A program made the position numbers and the translations under genes. Shown in pieces: positions 33,918-42,497 of a DNA stretch of 64,000 nt (position 1 is its first letter; every line of letters begins with the position of its first letter). The notes under the pieces are model-generated. The model searched no databases and had not been told where the DNA came from. It saw only the letters and a program-made list of their open reading frames with translations. The stretch comes from an uncultured Nitrospira sp. (GTDB lineage Bacteria; Nitrospirota; Nitrospiria; Nitrospirales; Nitrospiraceae). The DNA lies in contig CABVRX010000019.1 in assembly GCA_902500825.1 (NCBI GenBank), positions 1-64,000 on the forward strand, given 5' to 3'.

Positions 33918-34706
33918 ATGAAATTCACGTTGAACATTTGGCGGCAGAAGGGCTCGGACGAGAGAGGCCGGTTTGTGACGTACGAGGCTCACGACGTGAG
34001 CTCCGGCATGTCGTTCTTGGAAATGCTCGACGGCGTGAATCAGAGATTGATCGTCAAGGGAGAGGAGCCGGTGGCGTTCGAACAGGATTGCCGTGAAGGT
34101 ATTTGTGGAAGTTGCTCGCTGGTGATCAACGGCATTCCGCATGGCCCGGATCGCGGCATCACCACCTGTCAGTTGTACATGCGGCGGTTTCCCGACGGAG
34201 CCGTCATCACGATCGAGCCGTGGCGCGCACGTGCCTTTCCCATCATTAAGGACCTAGTGGTGGATCGCCGAGCGCTGGATCGAATCATGCAGGCCGGGGG
34301 GTATGTCTCCGTCCCTACCGGTGGAGCGGTGGACGGGAACGTTCTATTAATCAGTAAAGACCAGGCCGAAACCGCGATGGATGCCGCGTCCTGTATCGGC
34401 TGTGGAGCCTGTGTAGCGGCATGTAAAAATGCTTCGGCCATGCTGTTTGTGGCGGCCAAAGTGTCTCACTTGGCGCTCTTGCCGCAAGGGAAGCCCGAGC
34501 GTACCAGTCGGGTGAAAGCGATGCTGGAAGCCATGGATCGAGAAGGATTCGGTTCTTGCGGCAATCAAAATGAGTGTGAAGCCGTCTGTCCAAAACGCAT
34601 CAGCGTCTGTTTCATCGCCACGCTCAATCGTGAATATCTCCGGGCCGGTGTCGTCGAACCCGGTCTTCCCGCTGAGCCCGAATCTCCCCATGCCGAGTCT
34701 GTGTAG
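33918..34706 (+). CDS. sdhB: Succinate dehydrogenase iron-sulfur subunit
   Basis: The 262-residue protein has the [2Fe-2S] motif [19 protein letters not shown] with its distal Cys (ITTC), and the ferredoxin-like clusters [12 protein letters not shown] and [13 protein letters not shown] for the [4Fe-4S] and [3Fe-4S] centres. It passes electrons from SdhA to the cytochrome b subunit. It starts 14 bases after sdhA. It ends the sdhCAB operon. Confidence 0.96.
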   Translation: MKFTLNIWRQKGSDERGRFVTYEAHDVSSGMSFLEMLDGVNQRLIVKGEEPVAFEQDCREGICGSCSLVINGIPHGPDRGITTCQLYMRRFPDGAVITIEPWRARAFPIIKDLVVDRRALDRIMQAGGYVSVPTGGAVDGNVLLISKDQAETAMDAASCIGCGACVAACKNASAMLFVAAKVSHLALLPQGKPERTSRVKAMLEAMDREGFGSCGNQNECEAVCPKRISVCFIATLNREYLRAGVVEPGLPAEPESPHAESV

Positions 34707-34835
34707 CGGGTATGTTGACGGCAGGGGACCCTTCTCGTTTTGATTGGTAACCAACACGCTGCCGAGCCTCAATTGCCGACCTCCTCACGGCTTAGATGGC
34801 TGGTGGAGGCTGATTTGCGCCAGATGGCAATCAGC

Positions 34836-34863
34836 TTGACTGTGGAGGAAAGGCCTTTATAGT
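34836..34863 (+). promoter_or_regulatory. Sigma-70-type promoter upstream of the PilZ gene
   Basis: TTGACT (34836-34841), a 16-base spacer and TATAGT (34858-34863). Transcription would start near 34870, leaving about 155 bases of leader before the chosen PilZ start, unless an earlier start is used. No other clear feature is seen in 34707-35026. Confidence 0.5.
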
Positions 34864-35026
34864 GCGGTGAGGATGCAGCGAAAGCCCTCCAGCGGCGTTC
34901 TCGCTTCGTTCAAGGCCTCAACGTACCAGAAACGTACGCCTCGGCCTCTCGCTCGCTGCGGCCTTGCTGGGCGGGCTTCCTCTGTATCCTCCGGTCTCTT
35001 CCATGCGACTTCTGGAGACAGAACGA

Positions 35027-35551
35027 ATGGGTCGTCAAGTGATCTGTCCGCGATGTCGAAAGGATGGAGCGTTCCGTGTGCGGCCACAATCGCCGCGCGA
35101 ACTGATCGCGGCATTGATTTGGATCGTTCCGTATCATTGTGGACACTGTTGCCACCGGTTTCTTGGCCGTCGTCTCAGCATCGCCGGACCTCCGCCTCCC
35201 ATGGAGCGTCGTGAACATCTTCGTATTCCTGTACGGCTTTGCCTGTCCTTTTCCGGAGGGAAGGTCAGAGGCGAGGGAACCGTGATGGATCTCTCCATGG
35301 GCGGTTGCATCATCAGGAGTGACACTCAAGTACATGTTGACGACATTTTCTACCTGGAGATTGTCGTCGCCGAGGATGAAGTTCCCGTCGAAGTGGCTGC
35401 CATGGTGCGGTCGGTGAGTGCGCGTGGCATCGCCTTCAAGTTTCTCCGCAAGGCCCAAGAGAATAAACGCCTTCTGACCTTCATCCAATCACATTCTGGC
35501 TCCACGTCCTCCATCCTCTCCAAAGCCGTCGAGCCGACGGTCATCGGCTAG
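35027..35551 (+). CDS. Zinc-ribbon plus PilZ domain protein
   Basis: The protein (about 174 residues) begins with two Cys pairs, CPRC and CGHCC, forming a zinc ribbon with a hydrophobic stretch between (LIAALIWIVPYHCG). A PilZ domain follows (about 65-150), with ERREHLRIPVRLCLSF and DLSMGGCIIRSD, the R-x3-R and D/N-x-S-x-x-G c-di-GMP-binding elements. It is a likely c-di-GMP receptor. The start is uncertain between 35003 and 35027; GGAG precedes the latter by nine bases. Confidence 0.75.
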   Translation: MGRQVICPRCRKDGAFRVRPQSPRELIAALIWIVPYHCGHCCHRFLGRRLSIAGPPPPMERREHLRIPVRLCLSFSGGKVRGEGTVMDLSMGGCIIRSDTQVHVDDIFYLEIVVAEDEVPVEVAAMVRSVSARGIAFKFLRKAQENKRLLTFIQSHSGSTSSILSKAVEPTVIG

Positions 35552-35566
35552 TCTCGATCATCCGGC

Positions 35567-35872
35567 CTAGATAGGCGTCTCCCAGGTAGACGGCAGCGGA
35601 TATTCGGTGATCAAGCGGTCATGTTCGGCGAGATCGTACGGCTCGATGGTCAGATCGTTTTGATCCATCGGTTCCATGCAGGCTGAAGAGGAGAGCACAT
35701 CGATCAAGACTTGTGCCTTGTCTCTTGTCGGAAACCGGCAGAGCCCATGTTCGGGCAGGCCTGACGATGGGTGCCAGAAAGCCAGGTCGATCGCACTGCC
35801 TTGATAGATGCCAAGGGTGCGGTGTCGTACTTGAAACCCACCAGGTTTATGAATCGACTGTTCCCGTGGCAT
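35567..35872 (-). CDS. Conserved hypothetical protein, 101 residues
   Basis: A soluble product starting MPREQSIHKPGGFQVRHRTL, with AGAGGG a few bases upstream. Strand-like segments GIYQGSAIDLAFWHPSSGLPEHG and a C-terminal acidic region (DLTIEPYDLAEHDRLITEYP) are seen. Family unrecognised. It is convergent with the PilZ gene and divergent from lemA. A start 13 codons upstream is also possible. Confidence 0.5.
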   Translation of the reverse strand: MPREQSIHKPGGFQVRHRTLGIYQGSAIDLAFWHPSSGLPEHGLCRFPTRDKAQVLIDVLSSSACMEPMDQNDLTIEPYDLAEHDRLITEYPLPSTWETPI

Positions 35873-35972
35873 AGGCCCTCTTGACCGACATATCTTAATG
35901 ATTATGCCCATGGTAGCATGATCGCGAGATCGGGGGACACTGCGTCCTGCTCGACTGCTGAAGGAGGAACCG

Positions 35973-36575
35973 ATGGGGCGTACTTGGCGGCAAAAGACGG
36001 TGATCACCATAGCGATGATCAGTGCATTGTCTGTGTCCGGTTGCGGTTATAACGATCTTCAAGGCTTGGACGAAGATACGAAGGCTGCGTGGAGCGAAGT
36101 CATCAATCAATACCAGCGCCGTGCCGATCTCATTCCCAATCTTGTCGCAACGGTTAAGGGATACGCGGCACACGAAAGGGAGACCCTTGAAGGTGTTGTG
36201 AATGCCAGAGCCAAGGCGACGGGGATGCAAGTGACACCCGAGGTGCTCAAAGATTCAGCTGCGTTCGAGGCATTTCAAAAGGCCCAAACCGGTCTGACAT
36301 CGGCGCTAGGCCGGCTGATCGCCATTGCCGAAAATTACCCCAACCTGAAAGCCGATCAAAACTTTAGGGACCTCCAAAGCCAGCTGGAGGGGACGGAGAA
36401 CCGCATCACCGTAGCGCGTAAGCGGTACATCGACCGAGTGGCGGAATATAACAAGATGGTCCGGTTTTTCCCGACCAACCTCACAGCGAAGCTGCTGCTG
36501 CACCTGGAAGAGCGCCCCAACTTTACGGTTGCCGATGAGAATGCTGTAGCAAAGCCGCCCGAAGTGAAGTTTTGA
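35973..36575 (+). CDS. lemA: LemA-family lipoprotein
   Basis: The 200-residue product has a signal/lipobox region (SVSGCG) and the LemA helical domain. Visible segments are GLDEDTKAAWSEVINQYQRRADLIPNL, VKGYAAHERETL, and RLIAIAENYPNLKADQNFRDLQSQLEGTENRI. LemA proteins are membrane-anchored with a long helical domain of unclear function. They are commonly next to TPM-domain genes, as here (36594 and 37465), suggesting a joint envelope role. AAGGAGG precedes the ATG. Confidence 0.9.
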   Translation: MGRTWRQKTVITIAMISALSVSGCGYNDLQGLDEDTKAAWSEVINQYQRRADLIPNLVATVKGYAAHERETLEGVVNARAKATGMQVTPEVLKDSAAFEAFQKAQTGLTSALGRLIAIAENYPNLKADQNFRDLQSQLEGTENRITVARKRYIDRVAEYNKMVRFFPTNLTAKLLLHLEERPNFTVADENAVAKPPEVKF

Positions 36576-36593
36576 TCGAGGCGGAGGTGAAGG

Positions 36594-37478
36594 TTGGAAG
36601 GATTCCGATTGAGCCGCCTCGCATTCTGTTGCTACCTGGCAGCAGCAACTCTCTCTTCCATCACATCTGCCACAGCGCTTGATGTTCCGCCGCTGACCGG
36701 ACGGATCGTCGATCTCGCTCATGTCTTGCCGAATTCGACGGTGGAGTCGCTGACGGCTCAACTGGCGGGCCATGAAATTCAGTCGAGCAATCAAGTGGCC
36801 GTCCTGATCGTTCCCTCCCTCGAAGGCGAATCTCTCGAAGAGTTTTCTCATCGCGTAGCGACCACATGGAAACTCGGTCAAAAAGGTACTGACAATGGCG
36901 TCCTGTTATTGGTGGCGATCAAGGAACGAAAAGTTCGCATCGAAGTCGGATACGGTCTGGAGGGGGTCTTGACCGACATTCGCTCGGCTCACATCATCAG
37001 GAATGAAATTGTTCCTCGATTTCGCGCCGGTGATATACCCGGTGGGGTGACTGGAGGCATCAACGCAATCGTCAAAACCGTTGAAGGAACCTATCAGGCG
37101 TCCGAGAAGGCCGTGCCTCGAGAGGAAAGCGATATCATTGGGCAGGTCGTGGTTGCCGTCATTGTCGGACTACTCGTCGGACTCCTGTTCATGAACATCC
37201 ATCGATTCATCGGGCCGGTCGCGGGAGCAGGGATCACCACCCTGCTGGCACCGTGGGTGGTTCCGGCACTCATGGCAAGCGGTATCACCTTGCTTCTGTT
37301 GCTGGCGATTGGTGCATCCGGCACCGGGGGAAGGAGAAGTCGGTCCAGCGGTATCGATGATTGGGTGTGGTACAGCAGTCGCGGTGGCGGGTGGGGCGGA
37401 GGTTCATTCGGCGGCGGAGGTGGATTCAGTGGGGGAGGCGGCGATTTCGGGGGAGGAGGTGCCAGTGGGAACTGGTGA
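36594..37478 (+). CDS. TPM-domain membrane protein (YgcG-like)
   Basis: The 294-residue product starts at TTG. It has a signal peptide and a TPM domain (residues 35-160; PPLTGRIVDLAHVLP, LIVPSLEGESLEEFSHRVATTWKLGQKGTDNGVLLLVA and RIEVGYGLEGVLTD). Then come hydrophobic helices (about 180-250) and a Gly-rich, Ser-containing tail (GGGSFGGGGGFSGGGGDFGG). This fits the TPM phosphatase-fold family, associated with photosystem repair in plants and of unknown role in bacteria. It overlaps the next gene by 14 bases. Confidence 0.88.
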   Translation: MEGFRLSRLAFCCYLAAATLSSITSATALDVPPLTGRIVDLAHVLPNSTVESLTAQLAGHEIQSSNQVAVLIVPSLEGESLEEFSHRVATTWKLGQKGTDNGVLLLVAIKERKVRIEVGYGLEGVLTDIRSAHIIRNEIVPRFRAGDIPGGVTGGINAIVKTVEGTYQASEKAVPREESDIIGQVVVAVIVGLLVGLLFMNIHRFIGPVAGAGITTLLAPWVVPALMASGITLLLLLAIGASGTGGRRSRSSGIDDWVWYSSRGGGWGGGSFGGGGGFSGGGGDFGGGGASGNW

Positions 37479-38127
37479 AGGACTGCCGCTTACGGCCGAG
37501 GAACGGGAGCGGATCAGGCTGGCAGTGCATGCGGCGGAACAACACACGAATGCTGAGATCGTTCCGATGATCGTCAGCCGGTCCGGGCTCTATCGCGATG
37601 CGCAACATCGCGCCGGGATCATCCTCGCGTTAACGGCACTTGTAATATTGCTGAGCATGGAAATGCTTTGGTTGCCATGGGGCTGGCATGCCTCTAATGC
37701 GGCTTGGCTGGTCCTGGCGACAATCCTGGCCTACGGTGCTGGAGCATGGCTCGGCAGTCTTGTGCCTATCATTCGCCTCTTCACATCCACCGATCGTATG
37801 CACTGCAAGGTGAAGCTCAGGGCTGAGCGTGCCTTTGCACAGCATGCCGTCTCCCAGACTCGTGAGCGCACGGGTGTACTGATCATGGTGTCCCTCTTAG
37901 AGCATCAGATCTATGTGCTTCCCGATCAACCCTTGTTTCAACGAGTGCCGATAGAGCGGTGGTTGTTGGTCGTCGAGGCTGCCGTCGGCCGATTGAAAGC
38001 AGACGATATTGTCGGTGGATTATGCCAAAGCATCCAGACGTGTGGTGTGCTTCTTGCCGAAGTCTGTCCCGGCCGTGCAGGCGACAATCCTGATGAATTA
38101 TCGAATGAATTAGTCCAGGAACCATAA
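37465..38127 (+). CDS. Second TPM-domain membrane protein
   Basis: The GTG at 37465 has GGAGG five bases upstream and gives 220 residues. The N-terminus is TPM-like (TAEERERIRLAVHAAEQHTNAEIVPMIV), followed by two hydrophobic helices (about 50-70 and 75-98) and then a second TPM half (RAERAFAQHAVSQTRERTGVLIMVSLLEHQIYVL). Domain order differs from the first gene, with the membrane segment between the halves. Translational overlap with the preceding TPM gene suggests a complex. Function unknown. Confidence 0.82.
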   Translation: MGTGEGLPLTAEERERIRLAVHAAEQHTNAEIVPMIVSRSGLYRDAQHRAGIILALTALVILLSMEMLWLPWGWHASNAAWLVLATILAYGAGAWLGSLVPIIRLFTSTDRMHCKVKLRAERAFAQHAVSQTRERTGVLIMVSLLEHQIYVLPDQPLFQRVPIERWLLVVEAAVGRLKADDIVGGLCQSIQTCGVLLAEVCPGRAGDNPDELSNELVQEP

Positions 38128-38230
38128 ACACTCCTCCCATATCCTGAGTGCTCAATAAATTGCCCTCACCGACCGATAGATAAGAGACTCGGCGGATCAA
38201 TCGGCGCTCTGACAAGGAGGGAGTCCTATT

Positions 38231-38731
38231 ATGTGGAAGCCGGAAGAGGCAGCGGGGGAGGGAGAGCGGGAACAGGACCGGTGGGTGGAGGAGAGGCGCA
38301 GTCCATCAAAGAAGAGCGGCCCGACCCTTCCGGATGAAGTCGCCTTCGTCGGAAAAGATGTCGAGTTCAAGGGGATCATCACCTATTCCGGCACGGTGCG
38401 GATTGATGGATCCTTAGAGGGTGAAATTCATACCGACGGCGGTTTGCTCGTGGGGCCTGAAGCCGTGATCAAGGCCAAGGTCTCTGCCGGGACGGTGGTG
38501 TGCCACGGAACCATCCATGGCGATATTCAGGCGAAGGACCAGATCGTGCTCTGTGCCCCCGCCGTTGTTCAAGGTAGTTTGACAACCCCTGTACTTTCGA
38601 TGGAAGAAGGGGTGGTGTTCAATGGCACGTTGGAGATGAAGCTTCAAGCCAAGGCCGAAGCGACGAGGGACATGGACACAAACGTCGTCAATATCACGAG
38701 CCGACCGCCTGTTCAACGACTCGCGGCGTGA
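38231..38731 (+). CDS. Bactofilin
   Basis: The 166-residue protein has a charged N-terminal tail (residues 1-35) and a bactofilin beta-helix core: VAFVGKDVEFKGIITYSGTVRIDGSLEGEI, then AVIKAKVSAGTVVCHGTIHGDIQAKDQIVL. Bactofilins polymerise without nucleotides and form scaffolds for cell shape and peptidoglycan enzymes. AAGGAGGGAG precedes the ATG. It lies near murJ, though transcription is probably separate given the hairpin between them. Confidence 0.93.
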   Translation: MWKPEEAAGEGEREQDRWVEERRSPSKKSGPTLPDEVAFVGKDVEFKGIITYSGTVRIDGSLEGEIHTDGGLLVGPEAVIKAKVSAGTVVCHGTIHGDIQAKDQIVLCAPAVVQGSLTTPVLSMEEGVVFNGTLEMKLQAKAEATRDMDTNVVNITSRPPVQRLAA

Positions 38732-38743
38732 TGAGCGTTCAGA

Positions 38744-38778
38744 GCCCCTGGCGCGAATCTCCAACAGGCGCTAGGGGC
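38744..38778 (+). terminator. Hairpin after bactofilin
   Basis: GCCCCTGGCGC and GCGCTAGGGGC pair over 11 bases with one mismatch around a 13-base loop. No clear T tract follows. Probable transcript end. Confidence 0.6.
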
Positions 38779-39005
38779 CTGGTTCTGCAAAAAACCGACT
38801 CGCGTTCGTTACTTCTCCTTTTCATCGTTCAGCAATCCACATTTTGATGCTAGAGTGTCTCATCGCACGAAGGCGCCAAGCGTACTCGTCCATCGCCGTT
38901 CGAGCGACTCCGCTCAAGCCCGGGACAACGAGCCAAGAGGTAAGAAAGTTTCCGCCAACCTCTGATCCATAGACGGCCCGCGATCGTTCCGTTAGAATCC
39001 GGTCC

Positions 39006-40619
39006 ATGTCAGAGCCCACCGTTTCGGCCGGCGCTCCAGCCAAACTGCAGGATGAGAATCATTCAGTCGTCAAAGCGGCTGGGGTGATCGGCGTCGCCAC
39101 GTTTTCCAGTCGTATCCTCGGCTTCATCCGCGACATGGTGTTGGCCAGATTGTTCGGCGCGACACCGGCGGCGGATGCTTTTTTCATCGCGTTTCGCATC
39201 CCGAGCCTTCTCCGTGAGCTGTTTGCGGAGGGTTCGATGTCGTCGGCTTTCATTCCCGTATACACGGAATACCGGACGACGCGGAGCAAACAGGAGGCCT
39301 GGGAACTGGCCAGTGCGGTCTTCACGACGCTCCTGACCATCGTCACGCTGGCGACGATGGTCGGGATTGTGGCCGCTCCCTGGCTCGTCCAGCTGCTCGC
39401 TCCAGGATTTCAGGACAACCCCGACAAACTCGCACTCACGACGCTGCTCGCCCGCGTCATGTTTCCGTATCTGCTGTTCATCAGCTTGGCGGCGTTGGCG
39501 ATGGGCATTCTGAACTCGGTACGAGCCTTTGCGGCGCCGGCCTTCTCGCCGCTGTTCCTCAACGTCTTCATCATCGTCGGCGCCGTGTGGCTGGCTCCGC
39601 TTCTGCCGGAACCGATCATCGGGGTGGCGATCGGCGTGGTGGCGGGAGGGGCGGCCCAGTTCGCCATGCAGCTTCCCAGCCTGAAACTGCGGGGATTGCT
39701 GTTCGGCTTCCGATTCGAGCCTGGCCATCCTGGCCTGCGTCGGATCGGTACGTTGATGGTGCCCACGCTGCTCGGCTTGTCCGTCACTCAGATCAACCTG
39801 ACGGTGAGCACGGTGCTGGCGTCGTTCTTTGCCGGTGGACCGACCTATCTGTTTTACGGCATGCGGCTGATCCAATTTCCGCTGGGCATCTTCGGGGTCG
39901 CGTTGGCGACGGCGATTCTGCCGACGTTATCGTCACAAGCGGCGCGGGGCGCGTTGGAGGAACTGCGCACGACACTCGGGTTCGGACTACGTATGATCCT
40001 CTTCATCATCGTGCCGGCGATGGTAGGGCTCATCTTGTTACGCACTCCGATCGTGCATCTTTTTTTCGAGCACGGCACATTCACGGCGCATGATACGGCG
40101 GAGACTGCCCTGGCGGTCCTCTGTTACGCCGTCGGTCTGTGGGCATTCGGAGGGGTTCGTATCATCGTCGCGGCATTCTATTCGCTGCAAGATACCAAGA
40201 CGCCGGCCATCTCGGCGGCGGTCGCGTTGGCAGCAAATATCGTCTTCTCACTGGCGTTGATGTCTGTTCTCGGCGCGGCGGGGTTGGCGCTCGCCACGGC
40301 ATTGGCGGCCATGGTCAACGGAGTCATTCTCGTGGTGGTGTTGAACCGGAGACTAGGCGGAGTTGACTGGGGATCTGTGGGACGGTCTTCTCTTCGGGTT
40401 CTTGTCGCCTGTATTCCGCTGGTCATCGCATGCTGGTGGGTGGCTGGAGCACAGATATGGACGCACTCTGACGAATGGGTCATGAAATCCGCGATGCTTG
40501 TGGCCGCCATCGGGTTGAGTGTCTGTGGATATCTCGGTGTCCATGCGCTGTTCCGATCCGAGGAACTTGGGGTGGTGTGGGGGATGGTGCGCAGGAAATT
40601 AGGTCGATTGGGAGCATAA
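39006..40619 (+). CDS. murJ: MurJ, lipid II flippase
   Basis: The 537-residue protein has about 14 hydrophobic helices and the MviN/MurJ signatures VATFSSRILGFIRDMVLARLFGA and FFIAFRIPSLLRELFAEGSMSSAFIPVY. MurJ moves lipid II to the outer face of the inner membrane for peptidoglycan synthesis. The N-terminal polar tail (residues 1-20) is short. It is followed 13 bases later by ogt. Confidence 0.96.
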   Translation: MSEPTVSAGAPAKLQDENHSVVKAAGVIGVATFSSRILGFIRDMVLARLFGATPAADAFFIAFRIPSLLRELFAEGSMSSAFIPVYTEYRTTRSKQEAWELASAVFTTLLTIVTLATMVGIVAAPWLVQLLAPGFQDNPDKLALTTLLARVMFPYLLFISLAALAMGILNSVRAFAAPAFSPLFLNVFIIVGAVWLAPLLPEPIIGVAIGVVAGGAAQFAMQLPSLKLRGLLFGFRFEPGHPGLRRIGTLMVPTLLGLSVTQINLTVSTVLASFFAGGPTYLFYGMRLIQFPLGIFGVALATAILPTLSSQAARGALEELRTTLGFGLRMILFIIVPAMVGLILLRTPIVHLFFEHGTFTAHDTAETALAVLCYAVGLWAFGGVRIIVAAFYSLQDTKTPAISAAVALAANIVFSLALMSVLGAAGLALATALAAMVNGVILVVVLNRRLGGVDWGSVGRSSLRVLVACIPLVIACWWVAGAQIWTHSDEWVMKSAMLVAAIGLSVCGYLGVHALFRSEELGVVWGMVRRKLGRLGA

Positions 40620-40632
40620 CAAGGAGCGATCT

Positions 40633-41151
40633 ATGCGGCGAGCAATGATCTTTCATTCGCCTTGGGGTTGGATGGGAATCTCAGAGTCCTCGAAAGGGAT
40701 CGACGCAATCGTGTTGCCGAAACGCTCGAAACGAGCCGTCGAGTCTGCCCTCAGCGCACAGTTAAATGGGACACTGCATCAAGGAGAGTCCGCGCGACTG
40801 GAAGCAGCCCGCCGCCAACTGTTCGACTATATTGCAGGGAGGCAGAACGCTTTTGATGTGTCGCTTGATCTGTCGCAAGGAACAGCGTTCCAACGAAAGG
40901 TCTGGCGGACACTGCAGCGGGTCCCCTACGGCAAACTCCGCTCGTATCAATGGATCGCCGCGCGTGTGGGTGGACCCCAATATGCTCGTGCGGTCGGTAA
41001 CGCGGTCGGCGCAAATCCATTGCCGATCGTCGTTCCTTGTCACCGGATCGTTGCCCATGATGCGTCGCTCGGCGGGTTTTCCGGTGGACTATCCATGAAG
41101 CGCAGATTGTTGTCTCTCGAAGGGACATTGACTCAATTGCAGCGAGGGTAA
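40633..41151 (+). CDS. ogt: Methylated-DNA-protein-cysteine methyltransferase (Ogt)
   Basis: The 172-residue protein has the active site PIVVPCHRIVAHDASLGGFSGGLSMKRRLLSLEG, with acceptor Cys136, and the DNA-binding helix VPYGKLRSYQWIAARVGGPQYARAVG. It removes the methyl group from O6-methylguanine by suicide transfer. AAGGAGC precedes the ATG. It sits between murJ and dtd with short gaps, so the three may be one transcript. Confidence 0.95.
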   Translation: MRRAMIFHSPWGWMGISESSKGIDAIVLPKRSKRAVESALSAQLNGTLHQGESARLEAARRQLFDYIAGRQNAFDVSLDLSQGTAFQRKVWRTLQRVPYGKLRSYQWIAARVGGPQYARAVGNAVGANPLPIVVPCHRIVAHDASLGGFSGGLSMKRRLLSLEGTLTQLQRG

Positions 41152-41160
41152 CTTCAATCG

Positions 41161-41610
41161 ATGCGAGCGGTTATTCAGCGGGTCACCGGTGCCTCAGTCG
41201 AGGTTGATGGCAAAGTTGTCGGTCGGATCCAACAGGGCTTGATGGTCTTGTTGGGAGTTGCGCAAGGTGATGACGAGTCAGATGCACGGTATGTGGTCGA
41301 GAAGATCCGGAGTCTCCGCATTTTCTCCGATGATCACGGTAAGATGAATCGCTCGTTGACGGATGTGAATGGCGCTGTGTTGTTGGTTTCCCAATTCACT
41401 CTGTTAGGCCGGACCGACAATGGCCGTCGTCCCAGCTTTGATGGGGCTGCTTCTCCCGACCTGGCCAAGCGCCTCTATGAACAGGTCACGGCTGATCTGC
41501 AGGCATGCGGGACATCGGTGGAGACCGGTATCTTTGCCGCACATATGAGCGTCACATTGGTGAACGACGGGCCGGTGACATTTGTGCTGGACAGCAAGGA
41601 GGCGCGTTAG
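41161..41610 (+). CDS. dtd: D-aminoacyl-tRNA deacylase (Dtd)
   Basis: The 149-residue protein starts MRAVIQRVTGASVEVDGKVVG and has the catalytic signatures LLVSQFTLLGRTDNGRRPSF and VTLVNDGPVTFVLDS. It hydrolyses D-amino acids mischarged onto tRNA. It begins nine bases after ogt. A dispersed palindromic element follows 41 bases downstream. Confidence 0.97.
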   Translation: MRAVIQRVTGASVEVDGKVVGRIQQGLMVLLGVAQGDDESDARYVVEKIRSLRIFSDDHGKMNRSLTDVNGAVLLVSQFTLLGRTDNGRRPSFDGAASPDLAKRLYEQVTADLQACGTSVETGIFAAHMSVTLVNDGPVTFVLDSKEAR

Positions 41611-41651
41611 TCTCGGCTCAAGGTCCGGCGGAGCAGTTCCGATAGAATCGA

Positions 41652-41858
41652 CTAGCAGGTGTTGACGAAATAATCTGTACGTGTGGCGAAGCAGATGTAG
41701 TGGTCCCAGGCCATTTTACAAGAGCCCGCAGGCTGGTCAAAATGGCCGTCCAGCAAGACCGCAGCAAGCGAAGAGGCGAAGCGTACTCTGCGCCCCGTAC
41801 GTTGAGCCTCTAATCGCCGCGAGAACGACGCTGGTGGACTTTTTCAACAGCCTGCTAG
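41652..41858. repeat. Dispersed palindromic element, copy 1 (207 bp)
   Basis: The ends are CTAGCAGGTGTTGACGAAA and, inverted at the right end, CTAGCAGGCTGTTGAAAAAG. The right half shares most of its sequence with 59945-60050: GTCCAGCAAGACCGCAGC, GCGAAGAGGCGAAGCGTAC, GTACGTTGAGCCTCT and GGTGGACTTTTTC each have close counterparts. Copy 1 has about 75 extra bases near its left side. It codes for nothing I recognise and sits between dtd and the next gene. Confidence 0.75.
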
Positions 41859-41930
41859 AGTGGAGATCGGTTCGTAGTCCAGATCTGCTATACTGAGTTC
41901 AAGCCTCATCGGCCTTCGCAGGAGGTGGAG

Positions 41931-42497
41931 ATGGGCACTCAAGTTCCTCCACGACACCCGCTTCGGCAACTCTTCGGCGCGTTAACCGAAAAGAGCTTCA
42001 CGGAACACCTTGGGTGGCCTGACGCCAAGGTCACATCATACGTCTCCAACCTCCTGGTCGATTTCACCCATACGGATCAACTCTATAAAATCAAAAATCG
42101 ACAGAACCAGCCGGTCGATAACGTCGTTGATTTGCTCTTTGAATCGGAGGTCATGCTCGAAGCGCAATCACTGGATCGTGAGCGGGATGTCCATCGTCAT
42201 ATTGGGGATTTCACCCTGTTCATGGCCGGACTCTTTCCCGAATACCTTCGACGGCTTAAATCGGCTGGGCCCATCTATCACAAGGATTTTCTTGTGGACT
42301 ATATGAAGACCGGCAAACGGTCCTACGGGATCGTGGCAAAAATTGGTCGTGATGATGCCGAAGACAATTTGCCTTTGTTTCAAAAATTGTCCGAGAACTT
42401 CGAACTCTGTGTAACGGGTCTGGGATTCGTGCGATCCGATCTGGATCGCATGCAAGATCCTGCTTATCGAAAGACCCGAGATCTGCTCTTGAATTGA
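41931..42497 (+). CDS. Conserved hypothetical protein, 188 residues
   Basis: The ATG at 41931 has AGGAGGT close upstream; an in-frame GTG six bases earlier is less likely. The product is soluble and helical (LRQLFGALTEKSFTEHLGWPDAKVTSYVSNLLVDF; ERDVHRHIGDFTLFMAGLFPEYLRRL). Family not recognised. It overlaps the isoaspartyl peptidase gene by four bases (TTGA), so translation is probably coupled. No catalytic motif is evident. Confidence 0.7.
   Translation: MGTQVPPRHPLRQLFGALTEKSFTEHLGWPDAKVTSYVSNLLVDFTHTDQLYKIKNRQNQPVDNVVDLLFESEVMLEAQSLDRERDVHRHIGDFTLFMAGLFPEYLRRLKSAGPIYHKDFLVDYMKTGKRSYGIVAKIGRDDAEDNLPLFQKLSENFELCVTGLGFVRSDLDRMQDPAYRKTRDLLLN

Noticed and set aside
39063-39875. Long minus-strand open frame inside murJ
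   Set aside because: Composition is Arg/Gln/His-rich and unlike a protein; it mirrors the high-GC transmembrane codons of murJ.
41652-41858. Ribosomal or transfer RNA fragment at the repeat
   Set aside because: Its structure is explained by terminal inverted repeats shared with 59929-60059 and lacks tRNA arms.
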